From: VRUE01 sp963805455
GTDB taxonomy: Bacteria; Actinomycetota; Thermoleophilia; Solirubrobacterales; 70-9
NCBI GenBank assembly: GCA_963805455.1
Contig: CAWDUJ010000002.1
Location: 124,001 to 188,000 of the forward strand
Direction: 5' to 3'
DNA: 64,000 nucleotides
Shown here: one piece after another, positions 32,013-41,658 of the stretch
Layout of the letters: every line of letters begins with the position of its first letter
Position numbering within the stretch: the stretch's first letter is position 1
Position numbers and translations under genes: made by a program
Notes under the pieces: generated by a model
The model's database searches: none
What the model was told of the DNA's origin: nothing
Seen by the model: the letters and a program-made list of their open reading frames with translations, nothing else

Positions 32013-32871
32013 GGAAGGTTCCGGAGGAAGGCCGCGATCGACGGCCCGAAGTAGGGCGAGTAGAGGAAGTCGGGCCGGTTCGGGTACCCGTAGCTGGTCA
32101 CACCGTTGACGTATGCGTCTTCGAGCAGCCATCCTCCGCCGCTCGAGCCTGCAGCCATGTCGCAGGCGCTGAATATCGTCGGTGGGCCGGTCAGCGGAAA
32201 GGTGAGGGGGTCGCTGCCGAGGCCGTGGGCACGGCAGCTGCGCATTTCTTCACCCTTCAGCGCCGCGGCCGGGTAGCCGTAGATCTCGAACCCCGCGGAG
32301 CGTGATTTGGAGGTGGCCATGCCCCGGCCCCCGACGACGTCGGTCAGGGCCCCGAGCTCGATTCGGCGCCACCTTCAGCGCGGCGACGTCGAAGTCGGGG
32401 TTTTCCCGCGTGGCGCCACTGCGGCGTAACGTAGACGGAGGTCACCTCGAAGGTACCGAACGGTCGCACCCCGTGGTCATAGGCGGGGACGAAGGCGATT
32501 CGGCTCGCCGCCTCCCCTTCGAGAACCACGCAGTGGCCGGCGGTGAGGACGATCGAGCGGCTCGGGGTGTTGACCGCGGTGCCCGAGCAGGTGTAATTCC
32601 CCTCTTTCGGGTCGACCCCGAAGATTTTCCCGTTCATGCGGGTGGCGGCCTCGCTCGCGTCGAGGACCCGGAGGCTCGACGCGGAGGCGGTCGAACCGGG
32701 TCGGGGATAGCGGCCGGGGACGGTCAGAGGCGCCCTCGCGGCGGGCGTCGTGCCGCCGCCCAGCTCGATCACCCGGGTCGCCGAGGCGACGCTCGGAAGC
32801 GCAAGTGCCAGCGCTCCGATCAGCATCACCGGCGTCAATCTCCCGATCAGCGGTCCCCTCGTCCAACCCAT
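32009..32871 (-). pseudogene. Secreted trypsin-like serine protease, interrupted by two frameshifts
   Basis: From ATG 32871: signal peptide (LTPVMLIGALALALPSVASA), propeptide-like stretch, then catalytic His in SIVLTAGHCVV. One frame away follows NPDFDVAALKV with the catalytic Asp, and in a third frame GMATSKSRSAGFEIYGYP and ACDMAAGSSGGGWL with the catalytic Ser. The frame changes lie at about 32400-32410 (a GGGG-TTTT-CCC run) and 32355-32368. All three catalytic residues remain, so the breaks may be sequence errors. Family resembles V8/glutamyl-endopeptidase-type S1 enzymes. Confidence 0.8.
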
Positions 32872-33013
32872 CGTCGGGGAATACTGCCAAAAGCACAAAA
32901 AGGTTCGCTAAAAGCGACTTCACGGCGTCATTGGGAGGAGATACTGATCCGGGCGCGAAACGCCGCAATACGGGCTTTCCAATGCCCCAAATTGCTCACG
33001 AAAGGGTTTCGCA

Positions 33014-33403
33014 ATGAACGAAGACAGTGGTCTGATCAGCGGCTGGTGGGTGTTCGCCGGCGTCCTGCTGCTGATCGCCGGCGTCCTCAACATCATCTAC
33101 GGCATCGCGGCGATCGGTGACTCGAAGTTCTTCACTGAAAACGCCACCTACATTCTCAGCGGCCTCCACACCTGGGGCTGGATCCTCCTGATCATCGGCG
33201 TGCTCGAGCTCGTCGCCGCCTTCTCGCTCTTCTCGGGCGGAGAATTCGGCCGCTGGTTCGGGATCTTCATCGCCTCGCTGAATGCGATCGGCGCCCTGCT
33301 CTCGATTCCGGGGCGCCCGTTCTGGTCGCTGGCGCTGTTCGCCCTCGCGATCATCATCGTCTACAAGCTGGCCGAGGGCCCCGAAGGGGCGCCCAGCACC
33401 TAG
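33014..33403 (+). CDS. Four-span DUF7144-like membrane protein
   Basis: 129 residues. GWWVFAGVLLLIAGVLNIIYGIAAI starts span 1, then TWGWILLIIGVLELVAAFSL, GRWFGIFIASLNAIGALLSI and FWSLALFALAIIIVYKLA. This is a common actinobacterial four-helix membrane family of unknown function (DUF7144-like). Well separated from neighbours and followed by a strong hairpin terminator, so probably monocistronic. Confidence 0.8.
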   Translation: MNEDSGLISGWWVFAGVLLLIAGVLNIIYGIAAIGDSKFFTENATYILSGLHTWGWILLIIGVLELVAAFSLFSGGEFGRWFGIFIASLNAIGALLSIPGRPFWSLALFALAIIIVYKLAEGPEGAPST

Positions 33404-34453
33404 TCAGGGACCGGCAACCTGATGTGGCCGAAGGCCCCGGGAATCCGGGGCCTTCGCCGCGTCAGGGGCCTCTCCGGCGTCCGGACTGGTCACATGGAGG
33501 CGTGACCAGGGCGCCGCCACGCGCGGCTCGTATATGACGTCGACCCCGGCCATCCTGTCCTGCCAGCCGCGCCTGCGGTCGTTGAAGAGGATCCCGAGGA
33601 AGCCGAGGCCGAAGGTGAGGAAGCCGAGGCCGAGGCCGAGCAGCCGCCGGATTGATTGTCGTGGAGGCAGCCCGTGGCCCACGACCGCGAGCCTTATCCC
33701 GAGGAAGCGCATGCCGAGGGTCTGGCCGGCCAGCGACCAGAACCCGACCAGATAGATGCCGCCCAGCAGCAGCCAGACGCTGCTCCCGAACACCAGGGCG
33801 AGGTCGGAGACACCGTTGCCGCCCGTGAAGGCGGAGACGACCAGGGCCGCGACTGCGGCGATGCCGGAGAAGCCGAGGTTGACGATCAGGATGTCGAGGC
33901 CGAGGGCGAGCGCCCGGCTGACTGCGCCGACCCGCTCGGTCGGCTCGGTGCGCTGCTTACGAAAGAAGACCTTCCTCGCGATCCGCTCGACGATCGAGTC
34001 GAGGCGCTCGGTCCCGTCGCCGATCGAGTGGCCGATGTCTTCGACGAATCCGACGCTCTGAGCGCTGATCGCGGCCCGGATCTCGGGAGCCTCGGCGATC
34101 CGCTCGACCAGTCGCTGCGTCTCATCGCTGGCCAGCAGCCGCAGCCAGACCTCGTCGACGAGCTCGCTGTCGAGCGCCTCGATCAGCGCCCGTTTCACCG
34201 CATCGCTCTCGAGTGCCCCATTGACCGCCTCCTCGACGACCGGGCCTTTGAGCACCCTGACCAGGGCCCGTTCGACGGCCTCGCTCTCGACCGCCGCGAC
34301 CATCGCCTCCTCGGCTGCAGCCTGGACCGCGCGATCGACGCCGGTCGCCTTCCCGACTTCGCGGACGCCGCGGACGCCGGCCCCGAGCAGGCGCACCGAA
34401 AGCGGCTGTGGCCTGCTCTCCGAGCCCTCTTCGCGGGAGCCGTTTTCGCTCAT
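33404..34453 (-). CDS. RDD family membrane protein
   Basis: 349 residues from ATG 34453, which overlaps the NUDIX stop (ATGA). Residues 1-190 are a charged helical region with repeats on the theme ESEAVERALVRVL / ESDAVKRALIEAL / DSELVDEVWLRLL, likely coiled. The RDD domain follows with RALALGLDILIVNLGF, GQTLGMRFLGIRLAV and DRRRGWQDRMAGVDVIY, about four spans. RDD proteins have been linked to ion or metabolite transport; the long repeated N-terminus is unusual. Confidence 0.85.
   Translation of the reverse strand: MSENGSREEGSESRPQPLSVRLLGAGVRGVREVGKATGVDRAVQAAAEEAMVAAVESEAVERALVRVLKGPVVEEAVNGALESDAVKRALIEALDSELVDEVWLRLLASDETQRLVERIAEAPEIRAAISAQSVGFVEDIGHSIGDGTERLDSIVERIARKVFFRKQRTEPTERVGAVSRALALGLDILIVNLGFSGIAAVAALVVSAFTGGNGVSDLALVFGSSVWLLLGGIYLVGFWSLAGQTLGMRFLGIRLAVVGHGLPPRQSIRRLLGLGLGFLTFGLGFLGILFNDRRRGWQDRMAGVDVIYEPRVAAPWSRLHVTSPDAGEAPDAAKAPDSRGLRPHQVAGP
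33430..33455. terminator. Strong 11-bp hairpin between convergent genes
   Basis: GAAGGCCCCGG, loop GAAT, CCGGGGCCTTC: a perfect 11-bp stem. It lies just after the DUF7144-like gene, inside the 3' coding end of the convergent RDD gene, and could end transcription from the left. Confidence 0.7.
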
Positions 34454-34872
34454 CGATCCGAGTATCCCAGGTGCTCGAGCAGGCGGTCGACGAACGCCGT
34501 CTGGGCCTCGATCAGCTTTTCGCGGGCCCGATCGGGATCGAGCCACTCGGCGCGATCGACCTCCGGGAACTTCCGCTCGTTCCCGGAGCGCGGCGGCCAC
34601 TCGATGCTGAACGTTTCGCTGTCGAGCGCGGCCGGGTCGAAATCGCCCTCGACGGCCCAGGCGTGGACGACCTTGCCGCCCTTCTGGCGCACCGACCCGA
34701 GCTCGACCATCTCCTCGGGCTTCACCTCGGGTGCGGGCCCGAGCTCCTCCCTCATCTCGCGCAGCGCGCAGACGCGCAGGTCCTCGTCCTCCTCGGCGCC
34801 GCCCTTGGGGATCGACCAGGCGCCGAGGTCGCGCTGGGCCCAGAACGGACCGCCGGGATGGACCAGCAGCAC
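34450..34872 (-). CDS. NUDIX hydrolase (start uncertain)
   Basis: At least 140 residues. The Nudix box is GGAEEDEDLRVCALREMREELG. WSIPKG precedes it and FPEVDRAEWLDPDRA is the C-terminal helix. It hydrolyses a nucleoside-diphosphate-linked substrate. GTG 34872 is the first standard start, but the conserved first strand KVSAGVLLHRVADGPE is encoded directly upstream (about 34873-34920) in the same open frame with no ATG, GTG or TTG. The real start may be non-standard or altered. It follows the ABC ATPase gene and overlaps the RDD gene. Confidence 0.85.
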   Translation of the reverse strand: MLLVHPGGPFWAQRDLGAWSIPKGGAEEDEDLRVCALREMREELGPAPEVKPEEMVELGSVRQKGGKVVHAWAVEGDFDPAALDSETFSIEWPPRSGNERKFPEVDRAEWLDPDRAREKLIEAQTAFVDRLLEHLGYSDR

Positions 34873-34959
34873 TTCGGGACCGTCTGCGACACGGTGGAGG
34901 AGGACTCCGGCGCTTACCTTCGGCTTACGGGCGATCCACCCAAGATAGCCACAGGGGGA

Positions 34960-35712
34960 TCAGACCCGGCCGGCGAGCAGCCGCGCCAGGAATCGCCTCG
35001 TCTCCTCCCGCTCCGGAGCGGTCAGGACCCGGTCGGGCGGGCCCGACTCGACGATCTGCCCGTCGTGGAGGAACGCAACCTCATCGGCAACCTCGCGGGC
35101 GAATCCCATCTCGTGGGTGGCGATCACCATCGTCATCCCCTCCGCCTTGAGATCGCGCACCGCTTCGAGGACCTCGCCGACCAGCTCCGGGTCGAGCGCG
35201 CTCGTCACCTCGTCGAGCAGGAGAGCGCGGGGCCGCCCGGCGAACGCTCGGGCGATCGCGACCCGCTGCTGCTGGCCGCCGGAGAGGTCGTCGGGCCGGT
35301 CGTTCTCGCGGCCCTCGAGCCCGAACCGACCGAGCAGGGCGCGGCCGTGGTCCTCGGCCTCGCTGCGCGAGGCGCCCATCGCCCTCATCTCGCCCAGCAC
35401 CACGTTTTGAAGCACGGTCAGATGGGGGAAGAGGTTGAACGCCTGGAACACGAGGCCGAGGCGGCGCCGGACCGGCACCGGTTCGACCGAGGGGTCGGTG
35501 ACCACCTCGCCGTCGAGGAAGACGTCGCCGTCGTCGATCTCCTCCAGCAGGTCGATGCAGCGCAGGAGGGTCGACTTGCCGGATCCCGAGGCTCCGATCA
35601 GCGCAACCGCCTGATGCTCGCTGACGGTGAGATCGACGCCGCGCAGCACCTCGCGATCTCCGAACGCCTTGGTCACACCACGGACCTCGAGCACCGGGGC
35701 CCCCGCGCTCAT
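34960..35712 (-). CDS. Polar amino-acid ABC transporter ATP-binding protein (GlnQ-like)
   Basis: 250 residues. Walker A GASGSGKST, signature LSGGQQQRVAIARAF, Walker B LLLDEVTSALDPE, switch ATHEMGFAREVAD. The ATHEMGFA sequence is characteristic of GlnQ/HisP-type importers. Works with the permease and lipoprotein upstream. Its ATG overlaps the permease stop (ATGA). Confidence 0.93.
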   Translation of the reverse strand: MSAGAPVLEVRGVTKAFGDREVLRGVDLTVSEHQAVALIGASGSGKSTLLRCIDLLEEIDDGDVFLDGEVVTDPSVEPVPVRRRLGLVFQAFNLFPHLTVLQNVVLGEMRAMGASRSEAEDHGRALLGRFGLEGRENDRPDDLSGGQQQRVAIARAFAGRPRALLLDEVTSALDPELVGEVLEAVRDLKAEGMTMVIATHEMGFAREVADEVAFLHDGQIVESGPPDRVLTAPEREETRRFLARLLAGRV

Positions 35713-36545
35713 CGAACGCCTCCACTCGGGCCGCCCATGCGATCAACGAGCCGGGCGAGCGGGATCGTGATCAGCAGGAAGAGGCATGCCGCGGCGATCA
35801 GCGGCGTGTAGTTGAAGGTCTCTCCCTGGATGATCTGGGCGATCCGGAACGCCTCCTGCGGACCGAGAATCGAGACCAGGACGACGTCCTTCTGGAGGGC
35901 GAGGAAGTCGTTGAGGAGCGGCGGCGCGACTCTGCGCACCGCCTGGGGCAGGATCACGTGGCGCAGAGCCTGGGCCTCGGTCAGCCCTACCGCCAGCGCC
36001 GCGTCCCGCTGGCCGCGATGGATCGAGCCGATCCCGGCGCGGTAGACCTCGGCGACGTAGGCGCCGTAGGAGAGGCCGAGGGCGATCCCACCGAGGACGA
36101 CTGGATCTGTCGGCAGGCCGGTCAGCCGCAGGGCCGGGATCCCGAACCCGATCAGGTAGACGAGCAGGAGAGTCGGGACACCGCGGAAGAGGTCGACATA
36201 GACCGTCGCCAGGAGCCGGACCGGGAACAGCGCAGCGCCGGCGCTGGTCCGGATCAGCGCGATCACGAGTCCGAAGATGAGGACCGCGATCTCGACGATG
36301 ACGAAGATCTTCACGTCGAGCCAGAAGCCCTTGAGGACTTCCGGGAATGAGTCCTTGAAGACCGACCACGAGAAGAAGCTTTCCCGCACCACCGGCCAGC
36401 CCGGACTGGTCAGGACCCAGATCGCGAGGCCCCCGATGACGACGATGCTGGAGGCGGCCGCGATCGCCTGGCCCCGTCTCTGCCGGCGGCGTTTGGCAGC
36501 CTGCCTGGCGAGGCGGCGGTCGCTGATGACGGCAGTCCCGGTCAA
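35709..36545 (-). CDS. Polar amino-acid ABC transporter permease
   Basis: 278 residues. A basic N-terminus (RRLARQAAKRRRQRRGQ) is followed by a span, then the HisM/GlnP-type domain with the signature loop QRDAALAVGLTEAQALRHVILPQAVRR and VYVDLFRGVPTLLLVYLIGFG. Inner-membrane channel for a polar amino acid. Second gene of the importer, 46 bases behind the lipoprotein gene. Confidence 0.92.
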   Translation of the reverse strand: MTGTAVISDRRLARQAAKRRRQRRGQAIAAASSIVVIGGLAIWVLTSPGWPVVRESFFSWSVFKDSFPEVLKGFWLDVKIFVIVEIAVLIFGLVIALIRTSAGAALFPVRLLATVYVDLFRGVPTLLLVYLIGFGIPALRLTGLPTDPVVLGGIALGLSYGAYVAEVYRAGIGSIHRGQRDAALAVGLTEAQALRHVILPQAVRRVAPPLLNDFLALQKDVVLVSILGPQEAFRIAQIIQGETFNYTPLIAAACLFLLITIPLARLVDRMGGPSGGVR

Positions 36546-36591
36546 CCGGCGCCATTGTGAACGCGGCCGGGGACGGCCAGTTCGGGTGGCG

Positions 36592-37446
36592 TCAGCTCAG
36601 TTCAGGCGCGCCGGCGGCCTTGCTCATCCAGCGCTGGGTGATTTCTTCGAGTTCACCTGATTCTTCTAGCTCTTCGACCGCCTGCGAGATGCACGAAGTC
36701 AGTTCCGATTCCTTTTCCAACAGGGCGCCCCACTGGTCGCCGCCGGGGACGCTGAACTGACCGACCACCTTCGCGGCCGGAACCTGAGCCGCGGTCAGGT
36801 AGAGCGCCGTCGGCAGGTCGACGACGACGGCGTCGATCTGTTCGTTCTTGAGCGCGGTGACGACGTCGTTGGAGCTGTTGAAGACCTGCGGCTTTTCGTC
36901 GGGTTCGATCTTTTCTTCGACGCCGTCGAGGCTGGTGGTGCCGATCTGGACGCCGATCTTCGCCGACTTCAGGTCTTCCAGAGAGGTCGCCTTGGCTGCA
37001 TCGGAGTCCTTGAGCGCGACGACCGCCTGGTTCGCCGTGTAGTAGGGCGCCGAGAAGTCGACCGCCTTTTCGCGGGTCGGGGTGATCGAGATCTGGTTGA
37101 CGTCGAAATCGAAGTCTTTCGGCCCCGGCGCGTAGGAGGAATTGAACGGGACGACGGTCCAATCCACATTGGCTTTCGAGAAGCCGAGGTTCGCCGCGAT
37201 CGCGTAGGCGACGGCGCTCTCGAACCCTTCGCCGTTGGTCGGGTCGTCGTCTTCGAAGTAGGGCGGGTAGGCGGGCTTGTCGGTCGCGACCGTGAGCTTC
37301 CCTTCCGTCTTCGTCGCGAGTTCGGCGGGTTCGCAGTTCGACGCGGTCGCGCCGGTCGAACCGGTCGAACCGCTGTCGGAACTGCCGCAGCCGGCGACGA
37401 GCGCGAGCAGCACCAGGACGAGGGAGGTGACTGAGAGCTTCTTCAT
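36592..37446 (-). CDS. Amino-acid ABC transporter substrate-binding lipoprotein
   Basis: 284 residues from ATG 37446 (MKKLSVTSLVLVLLALVAGC), lipobox LVAGC at Cys20. The ligand domain shows LTVATDKPAYPPYFEDDD, FDFDVNQISITPTREKAVDFSAPYY, KIGVQIGTTS and the C-terminal Cys in LTSCISQAV. This is the family 3 fold for glutamine, cystine or related amino acids. First gene of the importer; a longer open frame upstream is antisense sequence. Confidence 0.92.
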   Translation of the reverse strand: MKKLSVTSLVLVLLALVAGCGSSDSGSTGSTGATASNCEPAELATKTEGKLTVATDKPAYPPYFEDDDPTNGEGFESAVAYAIAANLGFSKANVDWTVVPFNSSYAPGPKDFDFDVNQISITPTREKAVDFSAPYYTANQAVVALKDSDAAKATSLEDLKSAKIGVQIGTTSLDGVEEKIEPDEKPQVFNSSNDVVTALKNEQIDAVVVDLPTALYLTAAQVPAAKVVGQFSVPGGDQWGALLEKESELTSCISQAVEELEESGELEEITQRWMSKAAGAPELS

Positions 37447-37468
37447 CGGAGCACCGAAGTCGAAGATC

Positions 37469-38623
37469 CTATTCCAAACCGCGACGGCGGACGCTCGCCG
37501 CCAGGCGCCGGAGCGGGGCCGCGAACCTCCAGGACCTGGACTCCTCGATGACGCGGACCTTCGCCTCCGCCACGTCGGCTCGGTCCCGCGCGGCCTGCAC
37601 CTCTTCCCACATCTGCCCGATTTCGGCTTCGAGTCGGTAGGTGCGGATCGCGGAGCGTGCCTCCAGCCGCACCAGCCGGGCCACGGTCTCGAGAACGTCG
37701 TCGGATGCGGTCGAGACGCTGGCGCCGTCGAGCAGGTCCACCAGTAGCTCCGCATGCTCGTGGGCAGAGTGATGCTTGCGGACCAGGTCGAAGCCGAAGG
37801 CGCCGAGCTCGGGCCCGTAGGCGGAAAAATCGGCACGCATGCGATCGGCGTCGATGATCGGGTCGGTGGCGGCGCCGGCAAAGCCGTCGGCCTCGAGGGT
37901 CGGGTAGGTCTCCGGGGTCACCCAGCCGTCGCCCCCGGCGTAGTCCCAGACGTAAGCCGCCCGGCCCAGCGCCATCGCCTCGAGCACCGAGCGCCCGTAG
38001 CCGACGACGATGTCCGCATCGGCCATCTCCCCCTGCGGCTCGAGGGTCGGCGTTCCCGAGGCTCCGAGCCTGACCAACTCGAGGCCAAGATCGCCGCACA
38101 CGTCCTCGAGCATGCGGAGGGGCGCGCCTTTGAGGTAGTTGCTGAGCAGTAGCACCCGGCGCGCTCGGCGCCGGGCCGCCCCACGCGGGCGGAAGCGTTC
38201 GATGTCGATCGGCTGCCGCAGCCGTATGACATCGGGACGCGAGCCGAGCGCAGCGATCCTGCGCGCGACTCGATCGTTCAGCACGACGACGGGCGGAGGC
38301 GGATCGAGCTGGCCGGGCGGCTGCTCGGAGGCCGCGAAGCCATGGGTCGCAAATACCTGTCGGAGCCCGGGCCGCCGGCCGGCGAGCAGGTACGCGCTCT
38401 CTGTGTCCTGAGCAAGGACGGCGTCGACACCGTTCAGCGCCGCGAGTTCCCCGACCTTCAACCGCACCCCGCGCGAGGCCGCCAGATCCTTGCCGTGATC
38501 GCTGGCCTCCCCCGCATGGATCGTCACCGTATGCCCGAGGCGCTCCAATTGCTCGGCGACGGTGACCGTGTAGGTCTCGGTCCCGCCGAGCATAAATCGG
38601 GAGAGTGTGATCAGAACGTGCAT
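37469..38623 (-). CDS. Glycosyltransferase family 4-like protein
   Basis: 384 residues from ATG 38623 (MHVLITLSRFMLGGTETYTV). The GGTETY loop opens the N-terminal Rossmann domain; VLLLSNYLKGAP and VVGYGRSVLEAMALGRAAYVWD give the donor site with the Glu of the E.A.A.G motif. The C-terminal 60 residues form a helix ending VIEESRSWRFAAPLRRLA, a tail common in actinobacterial cell-surface glycan synthases. Divergent from the MurT-like gene with about 50 bases between starts. Confidence 0.82.
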   Translation of the reverse strand: MHVLITLSRFMLGGTETYTVTVAEQLERLGHTVTIHAGEASDHGKDLAASRGVRLKVGELAALNGVDAVLAQDTESAYLLAGRRPGLRQVFATHGFAASEQPPGQLDPPPPVVVLNDRVARRIAALGSRPDVIRLRQPIDIERFRPRGAARRRARRVLLLSNYLKGAPLRMLEDVCGDLGLELVRLGASGTPTLEPQGEMADADIVVGYGRSVLEAMALGRAAYVWDYAGGDGWVTPETYPTLEADGFAGAATDPIIDADRMRADFSAYGPELGAFGFDLVRKHHSAHEHAELLVDLLDGASVSTASDDVLETVARLVRLEARSAIRTYRLEAEIGQMWEEVQAARDRADVAEAKVRVIEESRSWRFAAPLRRLAASVRRRGLE

Positions 38624-38673
38624 TGCGGAGTGTGGTCCGGCAGTATGTTCATCGGCGTAAGTCTCCCCCACGT

Positions 38674-40200
38674 ATGAACTCCGAGGATCGCGACCGATTG
38701 CTGCGACGTGCGTGGGAGTTTCCCCCGTTCGATGACCGGGTCATGGCTCTCTCGGACATCGCCCGGCGGATCGGCCCCTCCGAAGACGTCCCGCCATCGG
38801 CGCCGACGGATCTGCCGATGGGAGTGCGGGCCCTCGCCGAGGAGGCCCGCCAGGAGTCCCTCGCGCGCGGTGGCGGCGGGACCCACTCTCCCGGCGAAGT
38901 TGTCCTCCGGCATGCGCCCGACGCGCTGCGGGTCCTCTCTCGGCGATTTCCGCAGCCCTGCGTCCTGGTTTCCGCCACCAATGGGAAGACCACCACGGCG
39001 TCGATGATCGCCGCCATCCTTCGCGAGGACGGCCGAACGGTGACCCACAACCGAGCCGGGGCGAACATGCCGGCGGGGGTCGTCACGGCCCTCCTCGAGG
39101 AGCCGGGGGAGATCGGCGTCTTCGAGGTCGACGAGGCGTGGCTGCCGGTCGCGGCGGCGGAGCTCTCCCCCGGGGCTATCGTGCTCGGGAACCTCTTCCG
39201 GGACCGACTCGACGGGTACGGGGAGCTCGATTCTCTGGCCGAATCCTGGAATCGGATGGCGTCCGGCGTGCTCCGGGCCCGACTCGTCCTCAACGCCGAC
39301 GATGCGGTCATCGCCGGCCTGCGGCGGAACGGCGACGGGAGCGCCTCCCCGCCACCTCTGTTCTTCGGGGTCGAGGATCGCGCTCTGGATCTGCCGGAGA
39401 CCGAGCACGCGGTCGACTCGATCCGCTGCAGCGGCTGCGAGGAGCCGCTCGAATTCGATATCCGCCTCCTGAGCCACCTGGGGCACCACCGCTGCGAGTC
39501 CTGCGGCGCCGGTAGGCCCGAGCCCGATGTCTTCGCCGCTCGCGTCAGCCTCGACGGAATCTCGGCTTCCAGCTTCTCGATCGACGGGATCGCGGGCCGG
39601 TTCGAGATCGATCTGGGCCTGCCCGGGCTTTACAACGTCTACAACGCGCTGGCGGCGATCGCCACGGCTCTCGCGCTCGGGGTCGATCCCTCGGCGATCT
39701 CGCGTGCCCTGTCGGCGTTCTCCCCCGTCTTCGGCCGCGGCCAGCGCCTTCGAGCCGGCACCACGGACCTGCTGGTTCTGCTGATGAAGAACCCGGCGGG
39801 CGCGAACGAGCTGCTGCGGACGTTGGGTAGGGACGCCGCCCCGACCATCGACCTCCTGATCGCGCTCAACGACGGCTGGGCCGACGGGCGCGACGTCTCC
39901 TGGATCTGGGACGCCGACTTCGAGGCGCTTCAGCGCCGGGTCGGCCGGGTGGTCTGCACCGGCAACCGGGCCGCCGAGCTGGCGCTGCGACTCAAGTACG
40001 CGGGTTGGCCCGTCTCGCAGATCGCCGTCGACACCGGGATCGCAAGCGCGCTCGATCGCGGGATCTCGGAAGCCGGCGAGCGGTTGATCGTCCTTCCCAC
40101 CTATTCGGCGCTACTCGAGCTTCAGTCCGAGTTCGCGCTCCGGGGCCTCGCCCGCCCCTTCTGGTCCGGCGCTCAGGTCCTCCCGGGCGATCCGCCGTAG
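38674..40200 (+). CDS. MurT-like Mur ligase
   Basis: 508 residues from ATG 38674. P-loop VSATNGKTTTASMIAAIL, followed by GVFEVDEAWLP and NLFRDRLDGYGEL. A four-Cys zinc ribbon (CSGCEEPLEF, HRCESCGAG at about 265-300) and the C-terminal domain with LLMKNPAGANELLRTLG and ALNDGWADGRDVSWIWD identify the MurT subunit of lipid II isoglutaminyl synthase, which activates D-Glu of lipid II for amidation. The usual GatD glutaminase partner is not adjacent. The N-terminus is about 75 residues longer than typical. Its last 90 bases overlap the convergent ligase gene. Confidence 0.85.
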   Translation: MNSEDRDRLLRRAWEFPPFDDRVMALSDIARRIGPSEDVPPSAPTDLPMGVRALAEEARQESLARGGGGTHSPGEVVLRHAPDALRVLSRRFPQPCVLVSATNGKTTTASMIAAILREDGRTVTHNRAGANMPAGVVTALLEEPGEIGVFEVDEAWLPVAAAELSPGAIVLGNLFRDRLDGYGELDSLAESWNRMASGVLRARLVLNADDAVIAGLRRNGDGSASPPPLFFGVEDRALDLPETEHAVDSIRCSGCEEPLEFDIRLLSHLGHHRCESCGAGRPEPDVFAARVSLDGISASSFSIDGIAGRFEIDLGLPGLYNVYNALAAIATALALGVDPSAISRALSAFSPVFGRGQRLRAGTTDLLVLLMKNPAGANELLRTLGRDAAPTIDLLIALNDGWADGRDVSWIWDADFEALQRRVGRVVCTGNRAAELALRLKYAGWPVSQIAVDTGIASALDRGISEAGERLIVLPTYSALLELQSEFALRGLARPFWSGAQVLPGDPP

Positions 40201-41638
40201 CGTCTCGCGATCCTCGGCCTTCACGCCGTGGATCGACTCGATGACGTTGCCCCGGCCCATGACCGCGACCACGTCGCCGGGCCTGGCGGAACGGACCGCG
40301 TCCGCGAGCGCCTCCTCGCGGTCGCCGATCACCTCGAGGTCGGCGCCGTCGATCGCATCTCGCGCCCGCGACCAATCCCTCGAGCGGCCCGAGCGGCGGG
40401 TTGCGGCGGAAGCTCCCGGCGGTGAGGACCAACCGGTCGGACAGCGACCTCGCGACGCGGCCGAGTGCACGTCGGTGGGCCGGGTCGGGCGCCCCCATGA
40501 TTCCCAGCACCGCGTGCAGACGGGCCTCTGGATCCATTCCCGCCCGCACCGCGGTGAGGAACTGCTCGACCGCCGCCGGCGAGGACGCGGTATCGAGGAT
40601 CAGGTCACACTGAAGGCCGCAATCGATGTGCTCGAAGCGAGCCGGTGCGCCGGGGTGCGTGGCGAGCACTTCGCTCAGCACCGATCGTTCGACCTCGAGC
40701 GCATCGGCGAGGGCGACGACCGCGGCGACATTGCGGGCGTTGTAGTAGCCCGGCAGTCTCGTCTCCAGCTTGAGCGGGCCGCTCGGTGTCTCGAGCTCGA
40801 GCTCGGCGCGCCTCAGGTCCCAGCTCGCGCCCCTGATCCGGTACGCCGCTTCAGGCCCGAGGCCGACCCGGAACACCCTCCCGCCGGCCCGCTCGATTTC
40901 GCCGGCGAGCTCCTGCCCGAACTCGTCGATCGTGTCGATGACGGCCAGGGGAACGGCGGCCCCGTTTTTGATGAACAGGCTCCGCTTGACCTCGCCGTAG
41001 CGGCGCATCGTCCCGTGCCGCGGGAGATGGTCGTGGCTGAGATTGGTGAAAACCGCGACCTCGGGCATCAGGGCGGGACAGGATTCGAGCTGGAAGCTCG
41101 AGATCTCGCAGACGATCAGATCGGGTTCGGCGTCCGGGTTGCCGGTCACGGCCGTTAGCGGCGGGGCGGTGTCGGCGTTGCCGGCCAGCTTCGATTCGAG
41201 CCCGGACCTGGCCAGGACCGCGGCCGCGAAGGTCGCCGTGGTCGTCTTGCCGTTGGTCCCGGTCACGGCGACAATCGGCGCCGTCCCCATCCGCCATCCG
41301 AGCTCGACCTCGTCGAATACTTCGAGGCCCCTCTCCCTGGCTCGCTGAATCAGCGGAGTGTCGCCGGGCATGCCGGGGCTCTTGATCAACGTGCGTGGCG
41401 CCGGCGGCAGGTCGAGCAGCTCGTCCTGGGCTCCGAGGTGGACTCGGATGCCAGCGTCCTCAAGGGCGCGGCGGACCCGTTTGGGAATTCCGGGCGGGTG
41501 GTGATCGGAGGCGAGAATCCCCTCGCTTCCCTGGCGGAGGCGCAGCGCCTCGACGGCGGAACAACCGGCCTGGCCCAGCCCCGCGACCAGGTATGGGCCC
41601 TCGGGGACCGTCGGGCGCGATTCGCAGCGAAGGCCCAT
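40111..41638 (-). pseudogene. MurD/MurE-like Mur ligase, frameshifted near the C-terminus
   Basis: From ATG 41638: NAD-like N-domain (YLVAGLGQAGCSAVEAL), TLIKSPGMPGDTPLI, P-loop AVTGTNGKTTTATFAAAVL, CEISSFQLE and NARNVAAVVALADAL as in MurD. The C-domain reads VLGIMGAPDPAHRRALG and RRNPPLGPLEGLVAGAR, then continues one frame over with DAIDGADLEVIGDREEALADAV and VAVMGRGNVIES, a MurE-like ending. The change lies at about 40358-40372. Substrate may be a non-canonical UDP-MurNAc-peptide or another poly-acid. It overlaps the convergent MurT-like gene by 90 bases. Confidence 0.82.
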
Positions 41639-41658
41639 CTACCGACCATACCCGCGTT

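Noticed and set aside
31680..32132. Minus-strand frame over the two small plus-strand frames
   Set aside because: Arg/Gly/Pro-rich without motif; overlaps the protease 3' end.
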